From the IMG/VR virus record IMGVR_UViG_3300042923_000341, positions 1-46,914 of that record: 46,914 nt of DNA; one strand, written 5' to 3'. Numbering within the stretch: position 1 is the first letter of the stretch; each line of letters begins with the position of its first letter. Positions 7,113-16,210 of this stretch are shown here, one piece after another. The notes under the pieces are model-generated. The model had not been told where the DNA came from and made no database searches. It was given only the letters and a program-made list of their open reading frames with translations. A program made the position numbers and the translations under genes. Source of the DNA: a virus.

Positions 7113-8870
7113 GTGCCAACTGAATTGCTCATTGAGTTAAAGAATAAATATCCGCAGTCACATTTACTGGAGTACTACGAAAAATGTAAGTGGGGCCAAA
7201 TAATCGTAGGCAAGGAATTGATGTTGCAGCTTGATATGCTTATAGAAGATATAAGTAACCCCAGCGTGCTAATTGAGCTTGCTGATTCTGAAAAGCGAAT
7301 ACGTTTTATAGAGACACAATGTAAACATTTTGAGGCCCCACATGCTGGTAAGCCTTTTATACTCATGCTTTTCCAAAAGGCATTTATTGAAGCTATATTT
7401 GCAATTAAAATATATGATAAAGATCTGCAAAAGTACGTCCGTAAGTATCAGGATGTGCTTTTTTTGGTTGGCAGAAAAAATGGTAAGACTCCTTTAATTG
7501 GTGCTATTTGCTTAGCAGAATGGTTTTGTGGTCCTGCAGGATGCAAAATACTTTGTGCTAGCAACTCTTATGATCAAGCAGACCTGATGTTTCAGGCAAT
7601 CAATGCAATGAGGGAAGAAAGTAAAACTCTTGAAAAATGCACTAGGAAAAATATTAAGGGTATGTTTTTTGGTAATCCAAAACAAAAAAAGAAAAAAGGA
7701 AAATTCAGCTACCAAAACAAAGGTAATATTAGAAAATTATCTGCCAAGACTGGGGCTAAAGAAGGTCGTAATATTGCTGTAGGTGCAGTGGATGAAGTCT
7801 TTGAGATGCAGGATGATACTTTGGTCATGCCAATTCGCCAAGCATTATCTACGCAGGATGAGCCTTTATATTGGGAATTGACTACTGAGGGCTTTACTGA
7901 TGATGGTTATTTAGATCATAGACTGGTTGATGCTAGAAAGGTATTAGCGGGTGAATTAAATCGCCCTAGATGGCTAATATGGTTATACACTCATGACTCT
8001 GAAGAAGAGATTTGGCAAAATGAAGAATCATGGTACAAGTCAAACCCAGGTCTTAAAACGATAAAAAAAGTTAGTTTTTTACGCCAAATGCTTGAAGAAG
8101 CAAAGACCAGCACAAGCACTAGGGCGTTCGTTCTTGGTAAAGATTTTAATATTAAGCAGAACAGCGCGGCAGCATGGCTGCAGGAAGCAGATATAAACAA
8201 TCCTGCAACATTTAATCCAGAAAAATTTAGAGGTAAATACTATATTGGAGCACTGGATTTTGCAGAGACAACAGACCTTTGCAATGCCAAGGCTCTTTTT
8301 TATGATCCTGAAACTGGACACACTCACACCTTGACCATGTATTTTATCCCCGAAAGCAAAGCAGATGCTATGCTCGAGGATGACAATAAAACAAATCCTG
8401 AGAAAAAAGATTATAGAGAGTGGGCACGTAGAGGACTGGTCACAATCTGCCCGGGTGATGAGGTGGATCCCTTGATGGTTGTTAAGTGGTATTACGGATT
8501 ATATGAACAATATAAAATGCTACCATTCAAGCAAGGTTTTGATAATTGGCATGCAACTGGTTTTAAAAATCTATATGTTGAGCATTTTGGTGAAGGAATT
8601 TTGGAACGAATAAACATGGATTTTAATAGCTTATCGAATCCTATGAGACTGCTGGAATCTGCATTAAAAAATAAGACCTTAAATTATAACAATCATGAAA
8701 TAGACCGATGGAATTTACGTAATGTATCTATCCGAATGGATAATATAGGTCGGATAATGCCAGTGAAAAAAATGGGGCAATCGAAAAATCGTATAGACGG
8801 GGCTCTTGGATTTATGATTGCATTCGCTACATACAGTCGCTTCAATTCAGAATATATGGCAAGGTGTTAG
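7113..8870 (+). CDS. Terminase large subunit, HK97-like Terminase_1 (585 aa)
   Basis: DNA-packaging ATPase and nuclease. Walker A-like VGRKNGKTPLIG at residues ~118-129, Walker B-like block AVGAVDEVFEM ~222-232, then the RNase H-like nuclease domain beginning at YIGALDFAETTD (~376), with a C-terminal conserved region around KNRIDGALGFMIAFATY. Length is normal for the family. GTG 7113 follows AAGGAGGTGACT. Lies between the P27 small subunit and portal as in HK97-type head modules. Confidence 0.95.
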   Translation: MPTELLIELKNKYPQSHLLEYYEKCKWGQIIVGKELMLQLDMLIEDISNPSVLIELADSEKRIRFIETQCKHFEAPHAGKPFILMLFQKAFIEAIFAIKIYDKDLQKYVRKYQDVLFLVGRKNGKTPLIGAICLAEWFCGPAGCKILCASNSYDQADLMFQAINAMREESKTLEKCTRKNIKGMFFGNPKQKKKKGKFSYQNKGNIRKLSAKTGAKEGRNIAVGAVDEVFEMQDDTLVMPIRQALSTQDEPLYWELTTEGFTDDGYLDHRLVDARKVLAGELNRPRWLIWLYTHDSEEEIWQNEESWYKSNPGLKTIKKVSFLRQMLEEAKTSTSTRAFVLGKDFNIKQNSAAAWLQEADINNPATFNPEKFRGKYYIGALDFAETTDLCNAKALFYDPETGHTHTLTMYFIPESKADAMLEDDNKTNPEKKDYREWARRGLVTICPGDEVDPLMVVKWYYGLYEQYKMLPFKQGFDNWHATGFKNLYVEHFGEGILERINMDFNSLSNPMRLLESALKNKTLNYNNHEIDRWNLRNVSIRMDNIGRIMPVKKMGQSKNRIDGALGFMIAFATYSRFNSEYMARC

Positions 8871-8881
8871 GAGGTGAAAAC

Positions 8882-10162
8882 TTGATATTTAACTATTTAC
8901 AAAACGTGCTCACGAATTATAAGCAGAGGAAGATAAATAAAACAATAGCGTCGATCTTAAATGATGGTCGGGCTATTTTTAGTCAATTTGGCGAAGATAT
9001 TTATCTGTCTGATTTTGTTAACAACTGTATTGACCGCATAGCAACGGAGATCAGTAAGATTAATATCGTATCTGTCGTTCAAAAGCCTGGTAGTATTCGC
9101 CAGCAGAATGACGACATTACAAGGCTTTTTAGATTTAAGCCAAATCCGTTACAAACGACTAAAGATTTTTTGGCCTGCTGTGAATGGTTAAGGCGCAAGG
9201 ATTGCAATTGTTTTATTTATCCTCAATATGAGATTGTGCGTGATGTGCAAGGAAACCAATATCGTAAATATACGGCATTTTATCCTCTTAATCCGACTGG
9301 CATTGAGATAGGTACAGATGATAGTGGTAATGTGTGGGAGATTAAATTTATTTGGCGTGATGGTACATTTGATATATTGCCATATAATGATTTGATCCAC
9401 CTCAGGTGGCGCAGAGGCAAGAATACTATAATTGGTGGCGGTAATGATTACGGTAGGCCCGATACGAAGAACCTGTTAGAATCCGTTAGGATACTTGACC
9501 AAGTTTTACAGGGGTTGCCTAAAAGCATTGAAGCTAGTTTGAAAATAACTGGATTATACAGTGCTAAAACATTGATCAGTGCTGACGCAATTAAAGAAAA
9601 TAGAGATAAGTTTGAGGAACATATTTTTAGTAGTAAGGCTGGTATTATAGCAACGGATCTTGCGGGAGAGTTTACGCCAATTAATATGAAGCCTACTGAG
9701 ATAAAGCCCGAAGTTATGAAATTTGTAAAAGATATCGTGCGTGAAAGATATGGTATTTCGGATGCTATTATGTCGGGTGATTATAGCGGAGAGCAGCATA
9801 GTGCATTTTATCAAACTTGTGTAGAAGATTTTATTGTTGAGTTTGAGCAAGGCATGTCGAGTTGTTTATTTACACAGCGCGAACAAGATATAGGACACAG
9901 GGTTAAAGGCTACTATAGTAAGGTTGCTTACCTCTCTATGGCGAATAAGATTGAACTTGCAACATTGGCAACAAATACAGGGATATTAATGCTAAATGAG
10001 ATCAATGATATCTTTGGATTTGAGCCATTTGAGGGTGGAGATAGGAGATTGCAGTCGTTGAATTTCGTGAATACCAATATTGTGGATGCGTACCAGTTAA
10101 AGAACGCTGGGACTACTAAAAATACAGGAAAGGCGGGAGAAAATGCCAAAGAAAAAGATTGA
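8882..10162 (+). CDS. Portal protein, HK97 family (426 aa)
   Basis: Forms the dodecameric portal ring through which DNA enters the capsid. The order large terminase - portal - protease - capsid and the central block (YPLNPTGIEIG ... LIHLRWRRG) fit Phage_portal. TTG 8882 is chosen since AGGAGGTGAAAAC directly precedes it; the upstream in-frame ATG at 8864 overlaps the terminase end and lacks a site. Ends overlapping the protease start by ~20 bases. Confidence 0.9.
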   Translation: MIFNYLQNVLTNYKQRKINKTIASILNDGRAIFSQFGEDIYLSDFVNNCIDRIATEISKINIVSVVQKPGSIRQQNDDITRLFRFKPNPLQTTKDFLACCEWLRRKDCNCFIYPQYEIVRDVQGNQYRKYTAFYPLNPTGIEIGTDDSGNVWEIKFIWRDGTFDILPYNDLIHLRWRRGKNTIIGGGNDYGRPDTKNLLESVRILDQVLQGLPKSIEASLKITGLYSAKTLISADAIKENRDKFEEHIFSSKAGIIATDLAGEFTPINMKPTEIKPEVMKFVKDIVRERYGISDAIMSGDYSGEQHSAFYQTCVEDFIVEFEQGMSSCLFTQREQDIGHRVKGYYSKVAYLSMANKIELATLATNTGILMLNEINDIFGFEPFEGGDRRLQSLNFVNTNIVDAYQLKNAGTTKNTGKAGENAKEKD

Positions 10163-10799
10163 CGATAATATGATGCTCAAAAGATCGTTTGAAGTTGCTG
10201 ATTTAAGGGCTGTTGGTAATGATGAAAAGAAAACAAAGCGGCTTGATGGGCATCCAGCAGTGTTCGGATCAGAGACTTCAATAGGTGGATGGTATAACGA
10301 AATAATTGAGCGTGGGGCGTTTGACGAATGTGATTTCGACGACGTTCTTTTTTTTGTTAACCATGAAACAAGGAAAATACCACTGGCTAGAAGCCGTAGA
10401 AATAATGCCAATAGCACTATGCGGATACAAATTGATAATACTGGTTTGTATTTTGAGGCAGACCTTGATATTGAAAATAATCAAGAGGCTAGGACCTTAT
10501 GCTCAAGCGTTGACAGAAAAGATATTTCTGGAATGTCATTTATGTTCAGAGTTAAAGATCAAAAATGGGAGAATTTAGACACTCCTACACCGACTCGCAG
10601 AATCACAAAAATATCAAAGGTCTATGAGGTTTCTGCGGTTAACGCTCCTGCTTATGAAGCTACGGATATTAACGCCCGTGACAAAGAGGCATTGGATAAT
10701 GCCAAACTTGCATTGGATAATGCAAGGTCGCAAGAGTTGGAGAACTCAAAAGCGTTGGATATATATAAATTAAAAAACAAAATTTTAGGGGGAATATAG
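10143..10799 (+). CDS. HK97-type prohead protease (218 aa)
   Basis: Peptidase U35 fold. Catalytic His in LFFVNHETRKIPLAR (~75) and Ser in DISGMSFMF (~130), with the usual KVYEVSAVNAPAYEAT block (~155-170). It cleaves scaffold/delta regions during capsid maturation. The C-terminal ~45 residues are charged and repeat-like (DNAKLALDNA) as often in the scaffold part of the family. ATG 10143 follows GGCGGGAGAA within the portal 3' end. Confidence 0.93.
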   Translation: MPKKKIDDNMMLKRSFEVADLRAVGNDEKKTKRLDGHPAVFGSETSIGGWYNEIIERGAFDECDFDDVLFFVNHETRKIPLARSRRNNANSTMRIQIDNTGLYFEADLDIENNQEARTLCSSVDRKDISGMSFMFRVKDQKWENLDTPTPTRRITKISKVYEVSAVNAPAYEATDINARDKEALDNAKLALDNARSQELENSKALDIYKLKNKILGGI

Positions 10800-10801
10800 A
10801 T

Positions 10802-12055
10802 ATGAAAAAGAAATTATTGGCAATGCTTCAAGCAAAGCAAGAGGCTAGAACAGCACTGGTGGCTAAATCTGATGCAAGTCAAGATGTTGTAGAGCTTAGA
10901 GGGATTAATGACCAGTTAAAAACACTTGATGGTGAAATTACCGAACTTCGCGATATGATTGATGTGCTGCCTGGTGATGCTCCTGGTGCTGAAGCCGAAG
11001 AAACGAGAACTGCTGCTGTAAATGCTGATAAAAATATCCCAGAGCAAAGAAATTTTACTCCAGGTATTGGATTCAAATCTCTTGCTAGTGCTAACTTCGA
11101 TGGCGAAAAGCGTACTAAAGATGAAATTCATTTAGCCGAATGTGAAAAACGTGGTACAGATTTAAAGGAAATGCGTTCTGTAACCGTTGGGAGCTCAAGC
11201 ATCTTGCTGGCTAAAGCCCAAGCAACTACCATCAACGGAACTTTTAATGTGGTTTCTGGCCTGATCGACCGAGTTGATTACATGGTATTGACTGGAGGAG
11301 AATCTTTTACTCAGCCATTCGAAATTGATACTGCTGCAGGTGATTATACTGACGAAGCAGGGACATATACAACCGCCGATACTACTTTTGGCAACGCAGC
11401 TATCAATAAATCAAAAGTTACTGCATATAGCGAAACTACTGAAGAAGTTCAAAAGCTCCCTGCAGCCCCTTATGAAAATATCATTATGACAGGTATTACT
11501 AAATCTGTTCGCAGAAAAATTACCAAGGAAATTCTAGTAGGTACTGGTGCAACTAACCATCTTGCAGGTATTTTCTCAGCTGCTGCAAATGCAATTCTTG
11601 CATCAACAGATTTAGGGATTTCTTCAATCACTAATACTACTCTTAACGATATTATTTTCAGCTACGGTGGCACTGAGGACGTTGAGGATCAGGCAGTATT
11701 GATTCTTAATAAAGTTGACTTGAAAGCATTTTCCCAGCTCAGAACTACCGACGGTAGTAAGTTCCATACAATTGTATCAAATGGTAATACTGGAACGATT
11801 GACGGTATCCCTTATATTATTAATAGTGCTTGCTTAGCTATTAGTGCAACGGCAACTACTGTTGGATCTTACGCAATGGCGTATGGCCCATTGAGCAATT
11901 ATAAACTGGTTGTGTTTAGTGATCTTGATGTTCAACGTTCTACTGATTTTAAATTCTCTACGGGTCAAATTGCTCACAGAGGTTCAATTTTTATCGGTGG
12001 TAATGTAGTAGCTCAAAACGGATTCTTGCGAATCAAGAAAGCCGCAGCAGTTTAA
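10802..12055 (+). CDS. Major capsid protein, HK97 fold (417 aa)
   Basis: Residues ~1-100 are the helical, charged delta domain (scaffold) removed by the protease. The HK97 core follows, with recognisable N-arm/spine segments (ATTINGTFNVVSGL; VTAYSETTEEVQKLP) and a C-terminal part with RGSIFIGGNVVAQNGFLRI. Assembles the icosahedral head. Start ATG 10802 after GGGGGAATATAG, directly after the protease gene. Confidence 0.95.
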   Translation: MKKKLLAMLQAKQEARTALVAKSDASQDVVELRGINDQLKTLDGEITELRDMIDVLPGDAPGAEAEETRTAAVNADKNIPEQRNFTPGIGFKSLASANFDGEKRTKDEIHLAECEKRGTDLKEMRSVTVGSSSILLAKAQATTINGTFNVVSGLIDRVDYMVLTGGESFTQPFEIDTAAGDYTDEAGTYTTADTTFGNAAINKSKVTAYSETTEEVQKLPAAPYENIIMTGITKSVRRKITKEILVGTGATNHLAGIFSAAANAILASTDLGISSITNTTLNDIIFSYGGTEDVEDQAVLILNKVDLKAFSQLRTTDGSKFHTIVSNGNTGTIDGIPYIINSACLAISATATTVGSYAMAYGPLSNYKLVVFSDLDVQRSTDFKFSTGQIAHRGSIFIGGNVVAQNGFLRIKKAAAV

Positions 12056-12118
12056 TAAATAATGAATGTATGGGGGTAGTATTAACTGCCCTCATATTAT
12101 TTTGAAAGGAAGATATAA

Positions 12119-12445
12119 ATGGCAAAAGTAACTACCGAAAAACCAGCAGAGACGGTTGTTGTTGATACCGCAGAGTCGGCAATAGCGGAGACGGTCGTAA
12201 GTCTATCAGAACCAGCGACAGCAGAGAATATTGCCACTAATGAAGAACTAACAACTGTTGTAAATACTGAATCTACTGAGGTTCTGCAGCAAACGGAAAC
12301 TGTTGTTATTTTTAGGGTGAATCGTCCTTTAATGCCTCATGAATATGAGGAACTTGAAAAACGGGTACGCCTTGAAAATGAAAAATCAGGTCTTAAGATT
12401 GTACTTGCTCCCTATAGCGTGGATGTTGAACTAACAGGGGGTTAA
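12119..12445 (+). CDS. Small head-region protein with acidic linker (108 aa)
   Basis: Residues ~1-60 are low-complexity, rich in Ala, Thr, Glu and Val (disordered linker). Residues ~62-105 form a compact segment (VVIFRVNRPLMPHEYEELEK ... GLKIVLAPYSV) of a type seen in short genes after phage capsid genes. Possibly a minor head or decoration component; this is inferred from position only. ATG 12119 follows GAAAGGAAGATATAA. Confidence 0.65.
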   Translation: MAKVTTEKPAETVVVDTAESAIAETVVSLSEPATAENIATNEELTTVVNTESTEVLQQTETVVIFRVNRPLMPHEYEELEKRVRLENEKSGLKIVLAPYSVDVELTGG

Positions 12446-12448
12446 TTT

Positions 12449-12727
12449 ATGGACTTAGATGAACTCAAGCAATTCCTGAAAATCGATGGTCCTGAATATG
12501 ATATTGTCCTGCCAATATATCAGCAAGCTGCCGAAGAATCTTTAATAATAGCTGGTGCTCAAAAAGATTATTCTAAGGGGCTTTATAAAGTGCTAGTATC
12601 TATAATTGTTGGGACGTTTATCGAAAACCCAACACTTACAACAACCGGCAGTGTAAGTGCAAATAGCCTAGGCGTAACGCTGGTTGGATTGATAGACCAG
12701 TATAGAAAAAGTCAGGTGGTAATATGA
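12449..12727 (+). CDS. Head-tail connector, gp6-like (92 aa)
   Basis: Short helical protein opening with MDLDELKQFLKID and a body (LYKVLVSIIVGTFIENP) that fits the Phage_connect_1/gp6-like adaptor family of HK97-type phages. It sits between capsid and head-closure genes, where this adaptor normally lies. Forms the ring below the portal. Overlaps the next gene by 4 bases. Confidence 0.85.
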   Translation: MDLDELKQFLKIDGPEYDIVLPIYQQAAEESLIIAGAQKDYSKGLYKVLVSIIVGTFIENPTLTTTGSVSANSLGVTLVGLIDQYRKSQVVI

Positions 12728-13038
12728 TAGTCGGCAGAATGGACAAGCGAATAACCCTGCAAGAATCCGTCAAAACATCAGATGGTGCAGGTGGTTTTAA
12801 AACATCATGGGTAACTCGCTCAACAGTGTGGGCCGAAGTCAAGAAGCCAGATTTAAAAACAGAAGTCGTTGCAGGTGCCATTTCTAGCGTATTACTCCGC
12901 GAGATAGGTATTCGGTATCGAACTGACGTGAAGAAGGGCTGGCAAGTGATGTATGGCGTGAAAACGTATAGCGTGGAGCATACTTACGATTATGGTAAAA
13001 CCACTACTATCCTTGTAGTAAAAGAAGTGATTAAATGA
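12724..13038 (+). CDS. Head closure protein, Phage_H_T_join family (104 aa)
   Basis: Opens with GRMDKRITLQESVKTSDGAG and contains WVTRSTVWAEVKKP, the hallmark beta-rich start of the SPP1 gp16/head-closure family. Closes the connector after DNA packaging. ATG 12724 overlaps the previous stop (ATGATAG region). Its original downstream neighbour, the gp10-like gene, is now separated by the GIY-YIG insertion. Confidence 0.9.
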   Translation: MIVGRMDKRITLQESVKTSDGAGGFKTSWVTRSTVWAEVKKPDLKTEVVAGAISSVLLREIGIRYRTDVKKGWQVMYGVKTYSVEHTYDYGKTTTILVVKEVIK

Positions 13039-13082
13039 CAAATACAAATTTAAACTATCCGCCGTTAATGGCGGATTTTATT

Positions 13083-13811
13083 ATGGGTAAATATACGGTT
13101 TATATGCATACGAATAAAATTAACGGAATGGCATATATAGGGATAACTAGCAAACAAATAGAGCAGAGATGGTTGAATGGTAGTGGCTACAATAAAAACT
13201 CTTACTTTAGAAAAGCCATTAAAAAATATGGTTGGGATGAATTTAAGCATGAAGTTTTATTTACAGGATTGACACGTGAAGAAGCATGTAAAGCCGAAAT
13301 GGAGTTAATAGCTAAATATAATACCGCTGACGGTATTCATGGATATAACTTAACTTTCGGCGGAGAACTAAACATCCACAATGCTTATACTCGCAAGAAA
13401 ATTAGCGAGTCAAAAATCGGTTGTAAAAATCCGATGTTTGGCAAAACACCTTCTGCTGAAACCATTAGAAAAAGATGCATATCGCAATCTGGGGAAAGAA
13501 ACGGAATGTTTGGCAGAAAACAATCTGACGAAACAAAAGAAAAAATCAGAGACGCTAATAAAGGGAGAATCCATTCCGAAGCATCTAGGAAAAACATGGC
13601 AGATTCTCATAAAGTAAAAGTTATAAATTTAAACACTATGCAAGTTTTTAATTCAACTAAAGATGCATCAATATCCATTAATCTAACAAGTAATGTATGT
13701 ATCAGTAATTGTTGTCATGGTAAGCAAAAAACGTCAGGTAAAGACGCTAACGGCAAACCAATAAAGTGGATGCACTATGAAGAATTTTTAAAATTAAAAG
13801 CAATAGTGTGA
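13083..13811 (+). CDS. GIY-YIG homing endonuclease with NUMOD3 repeats (243 aa)
   Basis: GIY-YIG nuclease at residues ~1-85 (YTVYMHTNKINGMAYIGIT, QRW with catalytic Arg, E in CKAEMELIAKYN), then at least three NUMOD3 DNA-binding repeats (NPMFGKTPSAETIRKR, NGMFGRKQSDETKEKI, KGRIHSEASRKN) and a C-terminal NUMOD1/HTH-like part. SegA/F-TflI-like free-standing homing enzyme. ATG 13083 is likely; an in-frame ATG at 13035 overlaps the closure gene stop, but a hairpin (CCGCC/GGCGG, ~13060-13074) lies between. Interrupts the head-tail joining gene order. Confidence 0.88.
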   Translation: MGKYTVYMHTNKINGMAYIGITSKQIEQRWLNGSGYNKNSYFRKAIKKYGWDEFKHEVLFTGLTREEACKAEMELIAKYNTADGIHGYNLTFGGELNIHNAYTRKKISESKIGCKNPMFGKTPSAETIRKRCISQSGERNGMFGRKQSDETKEKIRDANKGRIHSEASRKNMADSHKVKVINLNTMQVFNSTKDASISINLTSNVCISNCCHGKQKTSGKDANGKPIKWMHYEEFLKLKAIV

Positions 13812-13934
13812 GGGCGCGAAAGCGGTCTTTTTTTATTGCAAAGAAATCGTAAAATAAGGAAGTGATCACCATGCGCAAGCGTGGTCAATGAGCCGAGAGG
13901 CTTTATTTTTATGCCCAAAGGGAGTGGTGAAGTA
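13812..13934 (+). other. Spacer with two short hairpins after the homing endonuclease
   Basis: Contains a GC-rich GCGCGAAAGCG hairpin followed by a T-run (13815-13840) and a second hairpin AGCC-GAGA-GGCT followed by TTATTTTTAT (~13892-13912). Both look like weak intrinsic terminators. The second may have belonged to the insertion border. The next gene's ribosome site lies at the right end. No gene seen. Confidence 0.5.
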
Positions 13935-14321
13935 ATGGCAGGTCCAGGATTCAGGGTTAATTTTTCCTGTCCCGAACTGCAGGATGTTTTGCGTAACATG
14001 GACCGCTACAATACAAGACAAGCCGTAAAGATCGAGCAGGCCGTGTCAACTTCGACCAAGAATATTGCCAAGGGTGCAAGGCAAAGAATTCCTGTGCGTA
14101 CTGGCGACTTAAAAAAGTCAGTTAGGAGTAATTTTAATGTGCGACAGATCCAAGGAATTGTAAGAGCCAAGGAATACTACGCGCATTTAGTTGAATTCGG
14201 AGCTGCAGCAGTACCTAGTAAGAACATACCGAAACGAAATGAAAGGCCATTTATGAGGCCAGCTTTTGAAGATGAAAAGCCTGCTCTCATAAGAGGAATT
14301 AGAGAGGCAGTGAGGCCATGA
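13935..14321 (+). CDS. HK97 gp10-like head-tail joining protein (128 aa)
   Basis: The core (IPVRTGDLKKSVRS ... YYAHLVEFGAA ... RPFMRPAFEDEK) is the standard HK97-gp10_like signature. It belongs to the neck/tail-completion module. ATG 13935 is chosen because GGGAGTGGTG precedes it; the frame is open further up but lies over the hairpin region. Overlaps the DUF3168 gene by 4 bases. Confidence 0.93.
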   Translation: MAGPGFRVNFSCPELQDVLRNMDRYNTRQAVKIEQAVSTSTKNIAKGARQRIPVRTGDLKKSVRSNFNVRQIQGIVRAKEYYAHLVEFGAAAVPSKNIPKRNERPFMRPAFEDEKPALIRGIREAVRP

Positions 14322-14731
14322 TAAAACGAATACCATTAACGGCCTTGCAAAAGGCGTTGTATGGGCTATTAACTGAAAAGCAGATTGCCCCAATCACGCC
14401 AGTTTATGATGAAGTGCCAGAGGATGCAGTTCTGCCATACATAACACTGGGGGCATTTACTTGCAAGCCTAACGGAGCGAAGGGCAACACTGATATATCA
14501 GACGTTTCCCTGCAACTGCACATCTGGTCTGAGTATTCTGGCAAGCTAGAAGTAAACGGCATAGCCGAGGATATTATAACGATTATTGAAAACTTCAAAA
14601 TTGACTTGTCAGTAAGTAATTTTGAAGTAACGAGTCAAGCATATGACATGTTTGAAGCATTCCCCGAAGAAATAGCGGGTTACCACGGGGTAGTGACATT
14701 CGTCGCAAAAATACAAAATTTAGGAGCGTGA
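14318..14731 (+). CDS. Tail terminator/completion protein, DUF3168 family (137 aa)
   Basis: ALQKALYGLLT at the start, VYDEVPEDAVLPYITLG and LQLHIWSEYSGK match the DUF3168 pattern (SPP1 gp17 / lambda gpU-like tail terminator). Caps the tail tube and contacts the head connector. Order gp10-like, DUF3168, tail tube is canonical. Confidence 0.9.
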   Translation: MIKRIPLTALQKALYGLLTEKQIAPITPVYDEVPEDAVLPYITLGAFTCKPNGAKGNTDISDVSLQLHIWSEYSGKLEVNGIAEDIITIIENFKIDLSVSNFEVTSQAYDMFEAFPEEIAGYHGVVTFVAKIQNLGA

Positions 14732-14735
14732 AATA

Positions 14736-15449
14736 ATGATAGATTTTCAATTTAATCTGCAGAATCATGCAGTAATGAACTTGGCGGATAATCCAAGTAC
14801 CTCTAACGCAACAGTAGGTAAAGATTATTTGGCGTATATCAATACAGGAACAGTAGATATTCCAGATTGGACATTGATTGGTGGTCAGCGTGGCGCATCT
14901 CTTGGTATGTCAGCAGATGAAATTGACGTTGGTAATAAAGGATCTGGCGGTTGGTCTGCTAAATTGGCTGGTAATAAATCGTGGAATCTTGATCTTGATG
15001 GGTTATTGTTGTTGAATAACGATGGGATCGAAGCATTGCGTAGAGTTTTTAATCAAAGCAAACAAGCAAATATTAAACTTCGTTATCCTGACAATAACTA
15101 TCAAATTGGTTGGGCGTCGGTAACAGACTTTAGTAGCGAAGCACCACATGATGGTGAAGCATCTTTAAAAGCAACATTGAATGGCGTTGGTCCTATCAGT
15201 AATATTTCCGTAACGGTATCTAAGGCAGCGCCAACCGATCAGACTTTCTATTTTGAAAAATCGGCTACTGCAACTGCTGTTAAATTAGGAACAACTGCCG
15301 TAGATGTAGACGACTATGTAGCTACAGAAGATGGTGAAATTACATTTGATAGTATATATCTTGCGACACTTGCTGTTGGTGAACATTTATTCTATGTTGA
15401 TTTATCTATTGGTGGACAGGCACTGGTGGCTATTAGAATTAAAGCATAA
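14736..15449 (+). CDS. Major tail tube protein with C-terminal Ig-like domain (237 aa)
   Basis: Residues ~1-150 fit the TP901-1-like tail tube family (GKDYLAYINTG, WTLIGGQRGASLGMSADEID, WSAKLAGNKSWNLDLDGLL). Residues ~155-237 look like an added Ig-like beta domain (APTDQTFYFEKSATATAVKL ... IGGQALVAIRIKA), commonly displayed on the tail surface. Polymerises as the tail tube. RBS GGAGCGTGAAATA before ATG 14736. Confidence 0.9.
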   Translation: MIDFQFNLQNHAVMNLADNPSTSNATVGKDYLAYINTGTVDIPDWTLIGGQRGASLGMSADEIDVGNKGSGGWSAKLAGNKSWNLDLDGLLLLNNDGIEALRRVFNQSKQANIKLRYPDNNYQIGWASVTDFSSEAPHDGEASLKATLNGVGPISNISVTVSKAAPTDQTFYFEKSATATAVKLGTTAVDVDDYVATEDGEITFDSIYLATLAVGEHLFYVDLSIGGQALVAIRIKA

Positions 15450-15497
15450 TGAAAGGCGGCTATATGCCGCCTAATTTTTACATAAGGGAGAATAAAT

Positions 15498-15875
15498 ATG
15501 AAAAAAACAATACCATTTGATTTATTTGGTGCAAAAGAAAACTTGCGTTTTACAATCTTGTCTATAGCTGAGCTAGAAGAGGTTATAGGGAAATCAATTC
15601 AGCAAATCGTGCAATCTCAAAATGCCGGCATTGGTTTTTGCCTTAAAGCCTTGCCGATCTGCCTAAAACGCATTAACCCTCATTTATATGTTGAAAAAAT
15701 TGAAAAGTATTTATCGGAAGATGGCAGGACAATTGACGATATTGCTATTCCGATCATCCACGCGATTTGCGCCAGTGGTGCGTTAGGTACGACTTATCAA
15801 AAAAATGCTCTTAGAATATATTACCCTGACTTATATCCAGAAGAAAAAGAAGATGAAACAGAAAAAAACGAGTAG
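15498..15875 (+). CDS. Tail assembly chaperone, upstream frame (gpG-like, 125 aa)
   Basis: Located between tail tube and tape measure, as all siphophage tail chaperones are. It opens KKTIPFDLFGAKENLRFT and ends in a highly acidic tail (EEKEDETEKNE). Its last codons hold A-AAA-AAC, so some ribosomes shift into the -1 frame and make a longer product. Both forms coat the tape measure protein during tail assembly in the lambda gpG/gpGT model. RBS AAGGGAG precedes ATG 15498. Confidence 0.9.
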   Translation: MKKTIPFDLFGAKENLRFTILSIAELEEVIGKSIQQIVQSQNAGIGFCLKALPICLKRINPHLYVEKIEKYLSEDGRTIDDIAIPIIHAICASGALGTTYQKNALRIYYPDLYPEEKEDETEKNE

Positions 15876-15902
15876 AGGACAGCGAGGGAAAAGCTGTCCT
15901 CT
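15863..15902 (+). promoter_or_regulatory. Programmed -1 frameshift signal
   Basis: The heptamer A-AAA-AAC (15863-15869) is in the correct phase of the upstream chaperone frame. Four bases later comes a perfect 10-bp stem, AGAGGACAGC (15874-15883) with GCTGTCCTCT (15893-15902), loop of 9. The zero-frame stop TAG (15873-15875) lies at the stem base. The -1 frame is then open to 16210. All three parts of a classic signal are present. Confidence 0.93.
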
Positions 15903-16210
15903 CTTTTCATGAGTGGGTAGAATGGGCGGAGCCAATTGCATATGGACCATTAAATTTAACACCTAGCCAGTTTGGCGAATTGCAGGTTCATGAATTTATG
16001 CAATTATATGATGGTTATATATGGCGACAGGAACAGGAAGAAAACAGGCTTGCATATTTCACAGCCTGTCAAATGAGTGTTCATACTTCAAAACCTGTAT
16101 CTCCTAAGGATTTATTAAAACCATTAAGGCAGAAAGTTAAAATACGCAGCAAATCGGATGATGCGGAATACCTCCGAAAACAATTTAACCTGGATGGAGG
16201 TGAAAAATAA
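15869..16210 (+). CDS. Tail assembly chaperone, -1 frame extension (gpT-like, ~113 codons)
   Basis: Open from the slippery site in the -1 frame with no in-frame start and ribosome site of its own; the TTG at 15980 lacks a Shine-Dalgarno. It encodes a helical segment (LSFHEWVEWAEPIAYGPLNL then FMQLYDGYIWRQEQEENRL) typical of the T-part of G-T chaperone fusions. The full fusion spans 15498-16210, ~238 residues. It recruits tape measure and tail tube protein in the lambda model. Confidence 0.88.
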   Translation, partial: RVEDSEGKAVLSFHEWVEWAEPIAYGPLNLTPSQFGELQVHEFMQLYDGYIWRQEQEENRLAYFTACQMSVHTSKPVSPKDLLKPLRQKVKIRSKSDDAEYLRKQFNLDGGEK

